Assembly (NCBI GenBank): GCA_039707465.1
Contig: CM077643.1
Span: forward strand, 317,197,919 to 317,261,918
Reading direction: 5' to 3'
From: Rhabdophis nuchalis
Taxonomy: Eukaryota > Chordata > Lepidosauria > Squamata > Natricidae
DNA length: 64,000 bases
Shown: in pieces, positions 11,801 to 21,255 of the stretch
How positions within the stretch are numbered: the stretch's first letter is position 1
Layout: every line of letters begins with the position of its first letter
Program-made: the position numbers and the translations under genes
The notes under the pieces: model-generated
The model's input: the letters and a program-made list of their open reading frames with translations, nothing else
What the model was told of the DNA's origin: nothing
The model's database searches: none

Positions 11801-13944
11801 TGAGGAAACCATGGCTTATGTGCCAGAATGGACAAGGTCATAAATCTATTAAGGCAAAACTGAACCAAACATATTATATACTAGTGTCGTGTTTGAGCTT
11901 TTAATTATCAGTGCTAAAAACAAAATAGAGAAATGAAAATGGGCTTAAATGAAATGTGATGTTTTGCAGGAGAAGTAAGGCTAGATGTTGCTGTGGAATT
12001 GTTCCTCTTGGTCTTTTGCTTTGACCAAGAAAGAACAATTAAAAAGGAAAAGGTGGAAACTTGAGGGAAAACAAGGTGGAATCTTCTTTTCCTTAGGAGA
12101 AAGGGCTAACACATAAATCCTTTGCACTATGAGAATGTGAGTAAGCATGCTTTGGTAAGGTTGACATGAAGGTAAGTTAGGTGGCTGTAGATTGGCCATC
12201 AGGCAGAAAAAAACTCAGTCCCTTCATCCTCTGACCGCCTTCCTGTTTTCACTTCTGGCTAAGATTGTGGTTTATTTTGTAGGCAAGAGGAACACTAGCT
12301 GAGGCAAATGTCTATGGCGATTCTCAGTCATCCAGATCATGGTTGTTCCAAAGATGCTTTTTCAAGAGGCAACTGGACTTTTTGGTTTTTCTTTGAAGAT
12401 GTTTCACTTCTCACTTCAGCTCTGAGCTGAAGAAGCTTCTTGGATGAGAAGCGAAATGTCTTCAAAGAACAACCGGGAAGTCTATATTGTCTCTTGGAAA
12501 AAAGCAACTTTGGGGCTATAGTTGAGGCAGCAGTTCGCCAGCATTGATTAGTGCCTGCTTCTTCTGGTAGCAAAGCTATTATTTGGTTGTATGAAGCATT
12601 CTTCTTTAGTGTATTAGCCAGCAAGCTGAGTTTCCTCTTCAAATTATTCTTTACAGCGTCAGGATAGTTATGAAATTATATAAAGCCCATCCCAACTTGC
12701 AGATTTCTGTGTATCACCATTGGAAGCATTCCCCACGAGTGACTAGCTTCTTACAGTAAGTAGGTTTTTCTTAATGCTATCTTTTGGAATGGTAGTTTAC
12801 ACAACTTATCTTTATTCAGTCTGGGTGTTGATGCCAAAATCTACCCCTGCAAAATGGGTTGTTTTTTGCTCAATTTTGCCTTCTCAGCCCCCAGGAGCAC
12901 TTCATAAGCCTAAAGGCTATGCATGCCCCTTTTTTTTGGACAAAAAACGGGCCTGTTTTTGCAAAAATTGGGCCGTTTTTTGCTCATTTGGAGGGGGGGC
13001 AGGAGCACTCTACAAGCCTCCTAAAGGCTATTCATGCCCTTTTTTTGAAAAAAAAAAACCCTGGCCTGTTTTCACAAACAAACGGGCCATTTTTGGGAGG
13101 TCTGCAGAATGCAAAACCTTTTTTTTTTTTTAAATTGCCTCTTCAAAACCTTGGTACTTTTATACTCTGAAAAATACAGTAATTGTTAAGTTTTCATCCT
13201 GGATAGCATCATTTAGGGACTTAATTATTCAAGATGTTGAATTGACGTATCAAAAACACTTCCATCTCCAAATTGCACTGTCTGTAGAATACAGTTGTGA
13301 TCTTATCAATGTAAAACCTGTCAGTCTTTTGCCTCAATAATATACAGTGCTTAAAGATAGAACAGAACCAGTGTTGAAAGAGTGCAGGATTTATTTTAAG
13401 CTTTATTGAAAATGCACCCTTAAGCACGGTTCTGCCCACTTTCTAATGATCATTGAATATACAGACCTATTTGCTCTGGACTGAGAAATGCAGTTCCCAT
13501 CATCTCTAGTCTTCATAGCTGCACAGGCTGAGGTTGAAGTGAGCTGCATTTCAACATACTTGGAAGAATCTGCTCAGGGAAGGCAGATGTAGGTCATGAA
13601 ATCTTTTAATATATGCATTCATTTTGTTGCGCTACTTCAAGTAGTGGAGACAAAGACTGAGCAAGTAGAGAATCTGAGAAGGATTCTCAGGATTAACAGG
13701 ATTGTGTTAACAGGATGCTTTATTTCGTTATGACAGAATGATGAATTCGGTTGAAACTGAATCTATGGCAGACAGAACTAAACTTGATATTAAACTCTTG
13801 ATGTTGTTTGGCTTTGGAACAATTACATTTATGTTTATTTGTTTGTGTCTTTTCAGAATATGTGGTATTGTGGCTTCTTGGTCTCTGCTGGCTTTCTTGC
13901 TTGGAGGCTCTTACAGTTGTAGTGCGCAACAGCTCATCCACTAG
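2743..13944 (+). CDS. PNLDC1: PNLDC1-like poly(A)-specific exoribonuclease, 3' half (seven exons)
   Basis: The exons are 2743-2807, 3740-3793, 5893-5935, 6768-6864, 11036-11211, 12657-12755 and 13857-13944, each bounded by AG and GT. All six junction phases agree, giving one open frame to the TAG at 13942. The product shows the DEDDh-type HEAAYDAF block (catalytic His and Asp) of the PARN/CAF1 nuclease fold. A VNQVNLIR segment, an NFSG start to the next exon, and a C-terminal hydrophobic stretch ([16 protein letters not shown]) follow. PARN lacks such a tail, whereas PNLDC1 has a C-terminal membrane anchor and trims piRNA 3' ends in the germline at the mitochondrial/ER surface. The 5' exons lie outside the window. 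The frame is intact, so the gene is probably functional. Neighbouring MAS-type receptors fit the mammalian PNLDC1-MAS1 linkage. The family call is from recognition, not alignment. Confidence 0.85.
2808..3739 (+). other. PNLDC1 intron
   Basis: AT-rich, with a long A/AG-rich stretch near 3150-3270. No further exon or clear repeat was recognised. Confidence 0.5.
3740..3793 (+). CDS. PNLDC1: PNLDC1 exon with catalytic HEAAYDAF motif
   Basis: 54 bp between AACTTTCAG and GTATGT. It encodes [17 protein letters not shown]. The His and the Asp five residues later are the late DEDDh catalytic residues of the PARN family, and both are present. Confidence 0.88.
3893..4130 (-). repeat. tRNA-derived SINE (CATGGTGG head family)
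   Basis: Minus-strand copy about 240 bp long in a PNLDC1 intron. It shares the CCCCCAACAATCTGGGT segment, the TTACAGCCCTCTCTAAG segment and the CACCATGGCTC-like tRNA-related end with the copies near 4760, 23300, 30075 and 39758. Confidence 0.75.
4758..5003 (+). repeat. tRNA-derived SINE (CATGGTGG head family), plus strand
   Basis: Starts with the tRNA-like head GAGCCATGGCAGTGCAGTGG, has the B-box-like GTTTGATCCTG, and ends GTGCTATTGCTAC. It is the same family as 3893-4130 but in opposite orientation, so the two could fold together in the PNLDC1 pre-mRNA. Confidence 0.78.
5420..5755. mobile_element. hAT-type MITE (CAGAGGTGGTATTCAG family), copy 1
   Basis: Imperfect inverted ends CAGAGGTGGTATTCAG and TTGAATCCCACCACTG with a perfect 8-bp duplication TTTGTATG (5412-5419, 5756-5763). 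It has internal CCTTCCCTTGGAGT repeats and lies in a PNLDC1 intron. Confidence 0.92.
5893..5935 (+). CDS. PNLDC1: PNLDC1 exon (LLKIAHLLL)
   Basis: 43 bp between TTTCTTCTAG and GTAAGT. It encodes [15 protein letters not shown] when joined with one base from the previous exon and one from the next. It is too short to be found by ORF length; the splice phase supports it. Confidence 0.85.
6768..6864 (+). CDS. PNLDC1: PNLDC1 exon (YVNQVNLIR)
   Basis: 97 bp between TTTCATTTAG and GTGAGT. It encodes 32 residues containing [19 protein letters not shown] and ends in phase 0 at IQKI. Confidence 0.88.
7305..7416. mobile_element. Short foldback MITE fragment
   Basis: Ends CAGGGCTGTGGGGAACTATAG and CATAGTTTCCCACCCCTG are inverted. 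The centre carries the AACTCCCAGAATTCC core shared with elements at 38584 and 45053. No clean target duplication was seen. Confidence 0.6.
7572..8450 (+). mobile_element. L2/CR1-type LINE, internally deleted copy
   Basis: Reverse-transcriptase segments [52 protein letters not shown] and [10 protein letters not shown] are present, in two frames. About 0.7 kb is missing between SRCLD and [13 protein letters not shown] (near 8200). The 3' end GCGCCGCCCTGGGTCC is followed by GGGGTATAAATTTGAA and an AATAAT tail. It is inserted in a PNLDC1 intron in the gene's orientation. Confidence 0.88.
9115..9155. repeat. TGATG/TGATA microsatellite
   Basis: About eight imperfect copies of TGATGTGA/TGATATGA-like units. 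Confidence 0.8.
9177..9411. mobile_element. hAT-type MITE (CAGAGGTGGTATTCAG family), copy 2
   Basis: Same ends as copy 1, with an internal deletion making it 235 bp. The target duplication is imperfect: GTGATGAT against GTGGTGAC. Confidence 0.88.
9412..10634 (+). other. PNLDC1 intron, mostly featureless
   Basis: AT-rich sequence with a T-run near 9486 and a 19-G run at 10206-10224. No further exon was recognised. Confidence 0.5.
10635..10929. mobile_element. hAT-type MITE (CAGAGGTGGTATTCAG family), copy 3
   Basis: Perfect 8-bp duplication CTGTACAG (10627-10634, 10930-10937) around CAGAGGTGG...CACCACTG ends. It lies about 100 bp upstream of the 11036 PNLDC1 exon. Confidence 0.92.
11036..11211 (+). 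CDS. PNLDC1: PNLDC1 exon (NFSG...NHFK)
   Basis: 176 bp between TATTTCCTCAG and GTATGT. It starts at phase 0 with NFSGADD and contains [14 protein letters not shown] and a [10 protein letters not shown] segment. It ends with GA, completed to Asp by the next exon. Confidence 0.9.
12320..12500. repeat. Hairpin-containing interspersed repeat
   Basis: A palindrome centred near 12428 pairs TTCTTTGAAGATGTTTC (about 12395) with AAATGTCTTCAAAGAA (about 12455) around a CAGCTCTGAGCTG core. The left flank resembles the edge of a dispersed element, possibly Penelope-like, but that label is a guess. Confidence 0.5.
12657..12755 (+). CDS. PNLDC1: PNLDC1 exon ([10 protein letters not shown])
   Basis: 99 bp between TTCTTTACAG and GTAAGT. 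It encodes [13 protein letters not shown] followed by [16 protein letters not shown] and ends with CA, completed to Gln by the last exon. Confidence 0.88.
12815..13182. mobile_element. Diverged MITE of the CCGTATTTTTCGG family
   Basis: Shares the AGGAGCAC...AAGCCTCCTAAAGGCTATTCATGCCC interior (split motif) and the TATACTCTGAAAAATAC end with the better copy at 54305-54687. The left end is degraded. It lies in the last PNLDC1 intron. Confidence 0.65.
13857..13944 (+). CDS. PNLDC1: PNLDC1 terminal exon with membrane anchor
   Basis: It follows the strong acceptor TGTGTCTTTTCAG. It encodes [19 protein letters not shown] and a short tail to TAG at 13942-13944. The hydrophobic run is the predicted C-terminal membrane segment. 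An ATTAAA hexamer about 47 bases after the stop (13991) may be the poly(A) signal. Confidence 0.88.
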
Positions 13945-14539
13945 AAATGCTTTGTTTCTTTCCCCCTCAATGTAAGCTGCAGAACAATAGATTAAAACAC
14001 ATTGCAATGATCCCCAACTTGTGTGGTTTCTGATGTGGAAAGAAGAATAGGAAAAGAGAACTTGGTCCAATAGGATGCAGCGAAAAGCAAACTTCTTTAT
14101 TATGGAAAAATATATAGAAGAATGGAATGGAGTAATGGAAGAGATATTGTGGATTTTCTTAAAGCGTAAGTATTGGACAAAATGTTTTGTGCTTGCTCCG
14201 TGTACATAATCTGCACAGCACTGAGCAACTTTCCTTTACTTTATTTTCAAGAAGGATATGAAGCTTCCAGGGCAGTTCATTTGGAGAACCCAAAATAATT
14301 TGTGTACAAACTACACAAATCAATGTTAAATTCTGGAAGAAGTAGAATAACTATTTGATATAAAAAAGCTAATTGCAGTAGTAGGCAGTTCTTGCAGAGC
14401 TTTATTACATGCAAGACACTCCAGTCGCCATATCGCTCACTTTTCATAGTAACGTCCTCAGAGGTTTTCACAGGAAAGTTAGCATAGGAGAAAAAGTAGC
14501 ATTAAGTATTGGGCTCCTAGGCGGTAAAATGCCCTTGAA

Positions 14540-15084
14540 CATTGATGGCGAACCTTTTCAGCACTGAGTGCTGAAAAGGGAGTACATACACGTGGGTGAC
14601 ACCAAGTGCTGAAAAGGGAGTGCTTTGTGCATGCACTTTTCAGGGTCACAACCCAGAAGAGGAGCTGTCCAGTGAACAATGATGGCGAACCTTTTCAGCA
14701 CCGAGTTCCAAAAAGGGAGTACATGCGTGTGGGCGGCATCAAGTGCCAAAAAGGGAGAGCTTCACGCAAGCGCTTGTCTGGGATGCAAGTCAGAAGAGGA
14801 GCTGCCCCGGCGGCATGCGCATGTCGGAAAATGAACTTTTGGTTTTTAGCATGTGTGCTGGCCAGCAAGTCTTCTGGTTACTGCCACGCATGCGCCAATC
14901 GACTGGCCAGAGGGCACGCTCACGCCGGAAAATGGAAGTTTCTGGTACTGCTGTATGCGCAAAGGCATCATTGTGTGCACATGCGCAGCAGTAACTGGAA
15001 GAGGAACAGGTGATGCCGCGTGTGCCAGGTGACATGGCTCTGCATGCCACTTCGAGCACCCGTGCCATAGGTTCACCATCACAG
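14540..15084. mobile_element. hAT-type MITE (CAGTGATGGCGAACC family) with internal tandem duplication
   Basis: Begins CATTGATGGCGAACC and ends GGTTCACCATCACAG, flanked by CCCTTGAA and CCCTAGAA (7 of 8 matching). About 137 bp starting at 14540 are repeated from 14677, so the element carries two left ends. Confidence 0.85.
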
Positions 15085-17092
15085 CCCTAGAAAACCCAGA
15101 ATACATCCAAATGTAGAACAGCTATTATCACTGCCGTATTTTTTTTTACTTCCTAATTTCTTCTCCAAGAACAAACAGATTCACTAACAGCCTATTTCAG
15201 CTCTTCTTTCGGTAATTCAGAGAATGTGAAGAGAGAACTTTTGAAAAAGCTTATACTGCTTGAATGTATTTTCTTTCTATTTATAGCTGAGAAAAAGTAA
15301 AAATTCCTGTAATTATTTTAAGCTCCAATGTATGGGCCTGAACTCAGTTTCCATTGTTCAGGACAAGCAATCTTAAACCACCAATCATCATGGCTGCTGC
15401 AAAAAGCTTTAAATAAGATTTACATCTGTTTTTGGTAAATATTTCCTCGTTTTATCCAACATACTGTGATATTTATGAAATCTGTTGATTTTACAAAGCA
15501 ATTTGATATTGATACTCATAGCCCGTTCTTAACTCATCATTCATTCCAATCTTCATTCATTTTTCTTCAGAAATGGTCTTTCTCTACCAGCAAGAAGGGA
15601 AAACAACCTTCATAGGAAACTTAAAAAAAGGATGTTTGATTGGCATTGAATGCTCCTTTTAAATAATAAATAATGTCAGAATATCCAGTCTCATGATAAT
15701 TTAACATGGCATCTGAGGGACACCTTTTTTTAGACAGAAGTGCAGCAAGTTCTCCAATTTTTTTTTTTTACATTCACCCAGCCACAGGTGTCTGTAAGTG
15801 ACAGTCAAAAAAGATCAAGATAGCAACTACAACCATGCAATCAAATTCTACCTTATGGTTATTACAACACATGTTAAAAGGGAGGGAGGGGAGAGGTTAC
15901 ATGATCACAATCGCCATTTTGACTTCATTAATTACCACAACCCCTTGTAGTCATTCTGGCTCTTATTTCTTTCTCCTTTATGATAGTATCTCCCCTGCTT
16001 GCTTTAGTAAAACGGCAGAGATGAAAGACCCTGCCTTTATTTGGGTTAAAACATTAAACTATTTTGTGAAAAATAGTTTTATTCTGTGGTTTTTGGTCTT
16101 TCCAGAAATGGTTACCCAATACCAGATTTTGTTTTCTTTAGATTTTTTTCCTGTCAGGTGAAGAACTGTTTTCAATTCTACCAGTTAATTTAAGAACTGT
16201 TTTATGCTGCTTTTTTAAATCTATTTTTGCTTCTGATTTTGAGATTGATTTTTTTTTTAAAAAGTAGGCTTATCATTTACTCATTTATTTGGCAAAATTG
16301 TACTATTTTTCTGTATGATTAAACCAGCGGCAACCTTTCAGTACTTTGTCATTATCGGTATAAAATTTCAAATAAAAAGTGTATGAATCATTAACATATA
16401 AAATCCAAAAAGTTGGGTGATTCCTCTCCCCTTGTGTTCTAATCAGTTTAAAGTTGTTTAAGATTGTTTAAAGCAGTACGTTATACTCTGAAGATAAACA
16501 GTTGTGTTTTCTCAATGTATGTAACTCAGAGTAAAGATGCATGACTTCGTACCTATCAAAAGCTTCCTGATGGAGATGTGGGATGAATACTGTTTTTATT
16601 TATTTATTTATTTAAATTTGTGTTTGGGTGTACATAAAGCTTCTCTGTCAGTCTTATGGAATATATAAATGCCACTATATTTCCATCTGTAGTTCGTTCT
16701 ACTCCTTCCAGCTTTCTTTGACTCCGCAACTTTCTCTTCTTCCTATGCTGCCTTCCAATCTTCCATGTGTAGGGGCAGTCTACAGTTGTTTCTCCTTCCT
16801 TCTTACTTCCTGCCTTAGGAGTTCTTGGTCTCATAGTTCACAACAAAGTCTTTGCAGAATTAAAATTCTCTTCTTAGAGGAACCTTTCTTTTCTGGACTT
16901 CTTTATCCTGCTTTTTTGTATGGCAGGAATAGACAGGAGTTGTGAGCCAAATAAAGCATTTGGCTAATTTAATTAATGGATCTGGATGATATATAAGGAA
17001 TAATGAATAAATTTATTTTTGGAATTGGAATTGTAAGCCAAAAGTGTATTCTTCAATGGACATTTCTTTGGCTCCTAGCATCATTTGGAAAG
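15085..17092. other. Intergenic, PNLDC1 to GPCR 1
   Basis: The 3' ends of PNLDC1 (+) and GPCR 1 (-) face each other across this span. AT-rich with a short TTTA repeat near 16595. I see no gene or clear repeat. Confidence 0.5.
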
Positions 17093-17941
17093 CTATTCTT
17101 GTTGCATTTGTGTTCCCTCCACTATTGTTCTTTTATCTTGCAAAGCTCTCTCAAGAAAAACTTCAAAAGGATCATAAGTCATTTTCAGAAAACCTCCAAT
17201 AATAAAATACATATATGGACTGACACTGCTTCTTATGGTGTCAAATAATACCGCCACTGAAAACGTTGGTACATGTACTGCATCAAACCAAAACTCAAGA
17301 ACATTAAAAAAATTAACCGATACATCAAATACAAGAAAAAGAACAACTGTAGCAGTAATAGAGATATCAAGTGTTGCTGGAAGAGTTTGCTGGGATCTTT
17401 TCTGCATTCTGATAAAAATAGCCAAAGTGTAAAAGACCATGATGGGAAGGAAAATCAGGAACTCAAGAAATATTTTGAATAGATTTGTGATTCTGCACTT
17501 GAAGGTATTTTCATCCAAGTATATGTAGAACCTTGGATAGCAAGCAAAGTATTCCAAAAGCGATACCAGGCCAGAAAATGTCCACAATGTGGTGACTAAA
17601 AAGAAAGAAAGATGTTCCGGCCGATGGCGTTGATACCAGGTAAAGTGAAAAATCAATAAATACCTTTCAAAGCAGAGAGCTGTTAACATAAAGAAACTGG
17701 AATTGCATCCAACTGCATATATCAGTTCTATTACATAGGATACAGATGCATTGACAATATTTGGTTTTAAAAATAGCATAAAATAAGTATACAGGTAGAT
17801 TAGAATACCAAGATCAGCAATAGTTATATTTAGGATATATACGGTAAACCTGGTCTTCTTAATCGCAAAAGAAAGAAAAAGAATAACCAGTGAGTTTCCA
17901 AATATTCCCAAAATGCTGATCGGAATAGCAATGAGGATCAT
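17093..17941 (-). CDS. Mas-related GPCR 1, N-terminus damaged or absent
   Basis: Rhodopsin-class receptor of 282 residues beginning directly in TM1 (ATG at 17941, MILIAIPISILG). Seven hydrophobic segments are present. LNITIAD keeps the TM2 Asp, ERY is at residues 92-94 followed by WYQRHRPEHLS, and the TM7 motif is SPYMY rather than NPxxY. The tail has the family signature LERALQDK. Cys residues after TM4 (FACYPRF) and in ECL2 (FKCRITN) could form the TM4-TM5 disulfide known in MRGPRs. An in-frame TAA lies two codons upstream of the ATG, and the place where paralogs have their ATG reads GTG followed by a stop. The extracellular N-terminus is therefore missing. This may be a recent pseudogene or an N-terminally minimal receptor. 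Its ligand is unknown. Confidence 0.82.
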   Translation of the reverse strand: MILIAIPISILGIFGNSLVILFLSFAIKKTRFTVYILNITIADLGILIYLYTYFMLFLKPNIVNASVSYVIELIYAVGCNSSFFMLTALCFERYLLIFHFTWYQRHRPEHLSFFLVTTLWTFSGLVSLLEYFACYPRFYIYLDENTFKCRITNLFKIFLEFLIFLPIMVFYTLAIFIRMQKRSQQTLPATLDISITATVVLFLVFDVSVNFFNVLEFWFDAVHVPTFSVAVLFDTIRSSVSPYMYFIIGGFLKMTYDPFEVFLERALQDKRTIVEGTQMQQE

Positions 17942-18063
17942 TGCTTACATCAGTGTGGTATGCTTTCTGCACCACTCTAATCTCATTTTCATTCGCTGGG
18001 TCAGCATAGATGGAATATTGCTATTTCACAACACTATTCACGTGTTTTGAAATTCTTCTCAAC

Positions 18064-18083
18064 CTGTCAAAAGAAACACAATT
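18064..18083 (-). promoter_or_regulatory. Conserved 3' splice site upstream of GPCR 1
   Basis: On the minus strand, TTGTGTTTCTTTTGACAG ends at 18064, and the exon begins GTTGAG at 18063. The same acceptor precedes GPCRs 2, 3 and 4, implying an upstream exon. Confidence 0.7.
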
Positions 18084-18376
18084 TCTTGTTATTACGGTAT
18101 TATGCTCTGTTCATGCAGATATGGGATTCTATATTGCAAAAAAGAAACTGGGCAAACCATAATTTTTTCACAGGTGACACAAAACAACAGGTAGTCCTTG
18201 CTAAATGCCCCCAAATGGGATTGGCAATTTGGTCACTGAGGTGAATGAAAATAAAACTGTTCTTATGATCTTGCTTCAGCTTTGCTTTGCTTTACTGACC
18301 GGCATAGGTCATAAATGTGAGGATTGGCTGCAATGTTTTCGTTGCTGTTGTAAATACAAACGGTCACTCTCTGAGG

Positions 18377-18510
18377 CAGGGGTATTAAACTGGTGGCCCG
18401 CAGGTCAGATGCATCACATGCAGGCCACACACACACCACCGCTGCGAATGGGAAAAATGGCATGAAATGTCACGTGATGGCAATGTGACAAGGTAAATTT
18501 GACTCCTGTA
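18377..18510. mobile_element. hAT-type MITE (CAGGGGTGTCAAACT family), copy 1
   Basis: Perfect 8-bp duplication CTCTGAGG (18369-18376, 18511-18518) around CAGGGGTATTAAACTGG and AAATTTGACTCCTGTA. It is 134 bp long. Confidence 0.88.
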
Positions 18511-18518
18511 CTCTGAGG

Positions 18519-18785
18519 CAAGGGCTGCCTACGCCATGATACATTTACAACTTCTGGAGGCAAGTTATTTCACTGATTAATTGTTCTAACTGTCAGGAAA
18601 TTTCTCCTCAGTTCTAAGTTGCTTCTCTCCTTGATAGGTTTCCACCCATTGCTTCTTGTTCTGCCCTCAGGTGCTTTGGAGAATAGCTTGACTCCCTCTT
18701 CCCTGAGATATTGGAAGAGTGCTATCATGTCTCCCCTAGGCCTTCTTTTAATAAAACTAGACATACCCAGTACATGGTTATTATG
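18519..18785 (-). mobile_element. CR1-type LINE 3' fragment
   Basis: Contains the CR1-like run GGAAATTTCTCCTCAGTTC, then CATGTCTCCCCTAGGCCTTC, ending AACTAGACATACCCAG. I recognise these as the reverse complement of vertebrate CR1/L3 3' regions. Confidence 0.7.
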
Positions 18786-20870
18786 GTTTGTTCATTCATC
18801 TAAGAATAGGACAGAAAGTGAATTTAAACTGATAATTATTTATCCAGACAAATTTCTACATAATCTTCCAAATAGTTTCCTTGGTGATAACATGGCTGTT
18901 CAAATATAGAAATAACTTTTAATATAATTAGGAACAAAGGGACCAAATCTACTTATTTTAATACATTTTATCCAAATCAACAAATGTGTGATAAAGCCCC
19001 TTTCTTAAATTTCTTAATTAAATGGTTTTTCTAGAACAGAACTGCAACATGCAAGGACTCCATTTTAGAAGTGGCCACTTACAATAATAACATTTGAACC
19101 AGTGTTGCATTCTAAATATAATATCTAGGATTATGCTTAAATGTTAAATATTCCATTTCATGCCCAATGACTCCCACGTGAACCAGGGCAACCAGCAAAC
19201 AATAAAAATGCTGCAGGTTCTAGAGATTTGATTGTTTATAGCAATTTCTATACTGGACTGGAGCCCGATACTTGAAATGATTCTAGATACCTCTTTTAAT
19301 ACTGCTAAGGTAAGTAACAGTAGTCCTTTAGGTATTATTAACTGGCAAAGGGAAGGGATGCTGGGAGTTGTAGTTTGGCAACATTGGGAAGACTACAGGA
19401 TCTCCATTCTTACACTACCTTTACTGGAACTGTACTAAGACACTGATTGTGTAAAATAACTTGCCTGTCTATGTCTACTGAAAGACCACCTGCAGATCAA
19501 ACTCTTAACTCTGCCTTTCTGAAGCCAATACAAAACACTGAAGAGAAAACATGATTTTCATTTGCCTCTTAAATAGACACTTGTGGCTAATAAATCTGTT
19601 TATCAAAGTAGATAGAAAAATAAATGCTACCATGGTTACTGCCCCATATTTTTTCGATTGTCTTTGATCAGGTTTCTGGTTCATTATAAATATCTAATTC
19701 TATGACCAGGCATCTGTGATGATGTATGGGCCAAACAACAGAATGAGAATCCTGTGACCTCACAGCAACTGTTAAACACACTTTAACTGCTCAAAAGGGT
19801 ATCATCTGGAATCAGTTTCATTGTGAATTTTGTCTTAGTTTGAGCACAGAGTCTTTTAATTTCCCAACAGGAATAGATGATGTATAATGTAAAAGAGGCA
19901 GGGTCACCAGACTTAATTTTTATTATTTTTAAGGGGCATCTTCTCTGGTTTATCAATATGCAGCTCAGAAACCAGTGATAACGGGAAAAAATCAAAAATA
20001 TATTAATAACTAGTACTTACAAAAGAACCTTAAATTACAGCATGGAATATGTGGAGTAGTCTCGTTTTGTCTTGTTAGTATTGTTGGATTGTATATACTA
20101 CTTCATTTTTTTCTAATTAGAATTCATTTTAAATTACATTGTTTTATATGCAATTTCTCCGAATACATGACGCTTTCTGTGTCATGTTTCTACATTTGCA
20201 CCTTTCAATGAGAAATTATAATGATTTATATACACTACGGTTTATCTGCCCCACAGGTGAATCATTTTCTCCCATTTTGACCCCGTTGAAAATCTTGGCA
20301 GATTTTTTTCATGTCCCAAAGCACAGTAGTTAATTGCAGTGCCATCATCTATGTGGCTACCTAATGAATTTTACTCCATTTGAATTGCTGAATAGTATCA
20401 TCAAAGTTTGCAAATAAACTTATGCTTCTTTATTTGTTCCCGTCTGATTAGAACACATATCCCACCCCAAACCTGAGAAAAATAAACATATTGTAAGCAA
20501 AGATTTGAGTAAAACTTCTTTGTTATCTTCGGCCTCCTCAAAATTTTTATCACTAGCTCTTCATGGTTTACTGTGATTTGTTGATAAAGTATAATTGACT
20601 AGGTTCTCATAGGTTAAACACATTATGTATGCATCATGTATGATCTACTGTAATGTGTCTGTCAGCCAGACTAAAAGGGCTTTGTATTGCTGGGATCCCC
20701 AGTATTGTGCAGTTAGACCTTTGGACATGTTCACTAGAAGCTGCTAGTTTTCCTATTTACTTTTTATTTTTTAACTAGCGTTGCTGTGGTCCAGTCTGGT
20801 TAAATGGCCAACCAGTCTGTGTGTAGATCTACACCTGCACACACAAACATGTACACACAACCACTGTATA
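18786..20870. other. Upstream region of GPCR 1
   Basis: Mostly AT-rich unique-looking DNA. It holds the conserved block at 19717-19770. No coding segment was recognised. Confidence 0.5.
19717..19770 (-). promoter_or_regulatory. Conserved TGAGGTCA block, GPCR 1 copy
   Basis: On the minus strand it reads TGTGAGGTCACAGGATTCTC followed by ATTCTGTTGTTTGG and CATACATCATC. TGAGGTCA is at 19755-19762. It matches blocks at 27.06, 38.24 and 47.0 kb, each upstream of one paralog. It is probably a promoter or non-coding first exon. Confidence 0.6.
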
Positions 20871-20875
20871 ACCCC

Positions 20876-21255
20876 CAACCTACCTACCTACTCCCTTTCT
20901 CCCTCTCTCCCTCTACCTACCTACCTACTGTATTTCTCCCTCCCCCTCTCTATCCCTCTACCTACCTACCTACGTACTATATTTCTCCCTCTCTATATCC
21001 CCCTACTTACCTACTGTATTTCTCCCTCTCCCTCTCTATCCTTCTACCTATCTACCTACTTACCTACCTACTGTATTTGTCCCTCTCTCTATCCCTCTAC
21101 CTACCTACCTACCGTATTTCTCCCATTCTCTATCCCTCTACCTACCTACCTACTGCATTTCTCACTCCCTCTCTCTATCCCTATAGCTGCCTACCTACCT
21201 ACCTACTGTATTTCTCCCTCTCTCTTTCTATCCTTCTACCTACCTACCTACGGAC
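20876..21255. repeat. CTAC-rich minisatellite
   Basis: About seven units of roughly 40-58 bp, each made of (CTAC)2-4, a GTATTTCTCCC-like segment and a pyrimidine run with TATCC. The long ORFs across it are by-products of the repeat. A short outlier CTAC run follows near 21318. Confidence 0.88.

Noticed and set aside
15835..16161. 108-codon hydrophobic-looking ORF
   Set aside because: No family resemblance, T-rich composition, no flanking gene signals; probably chance.
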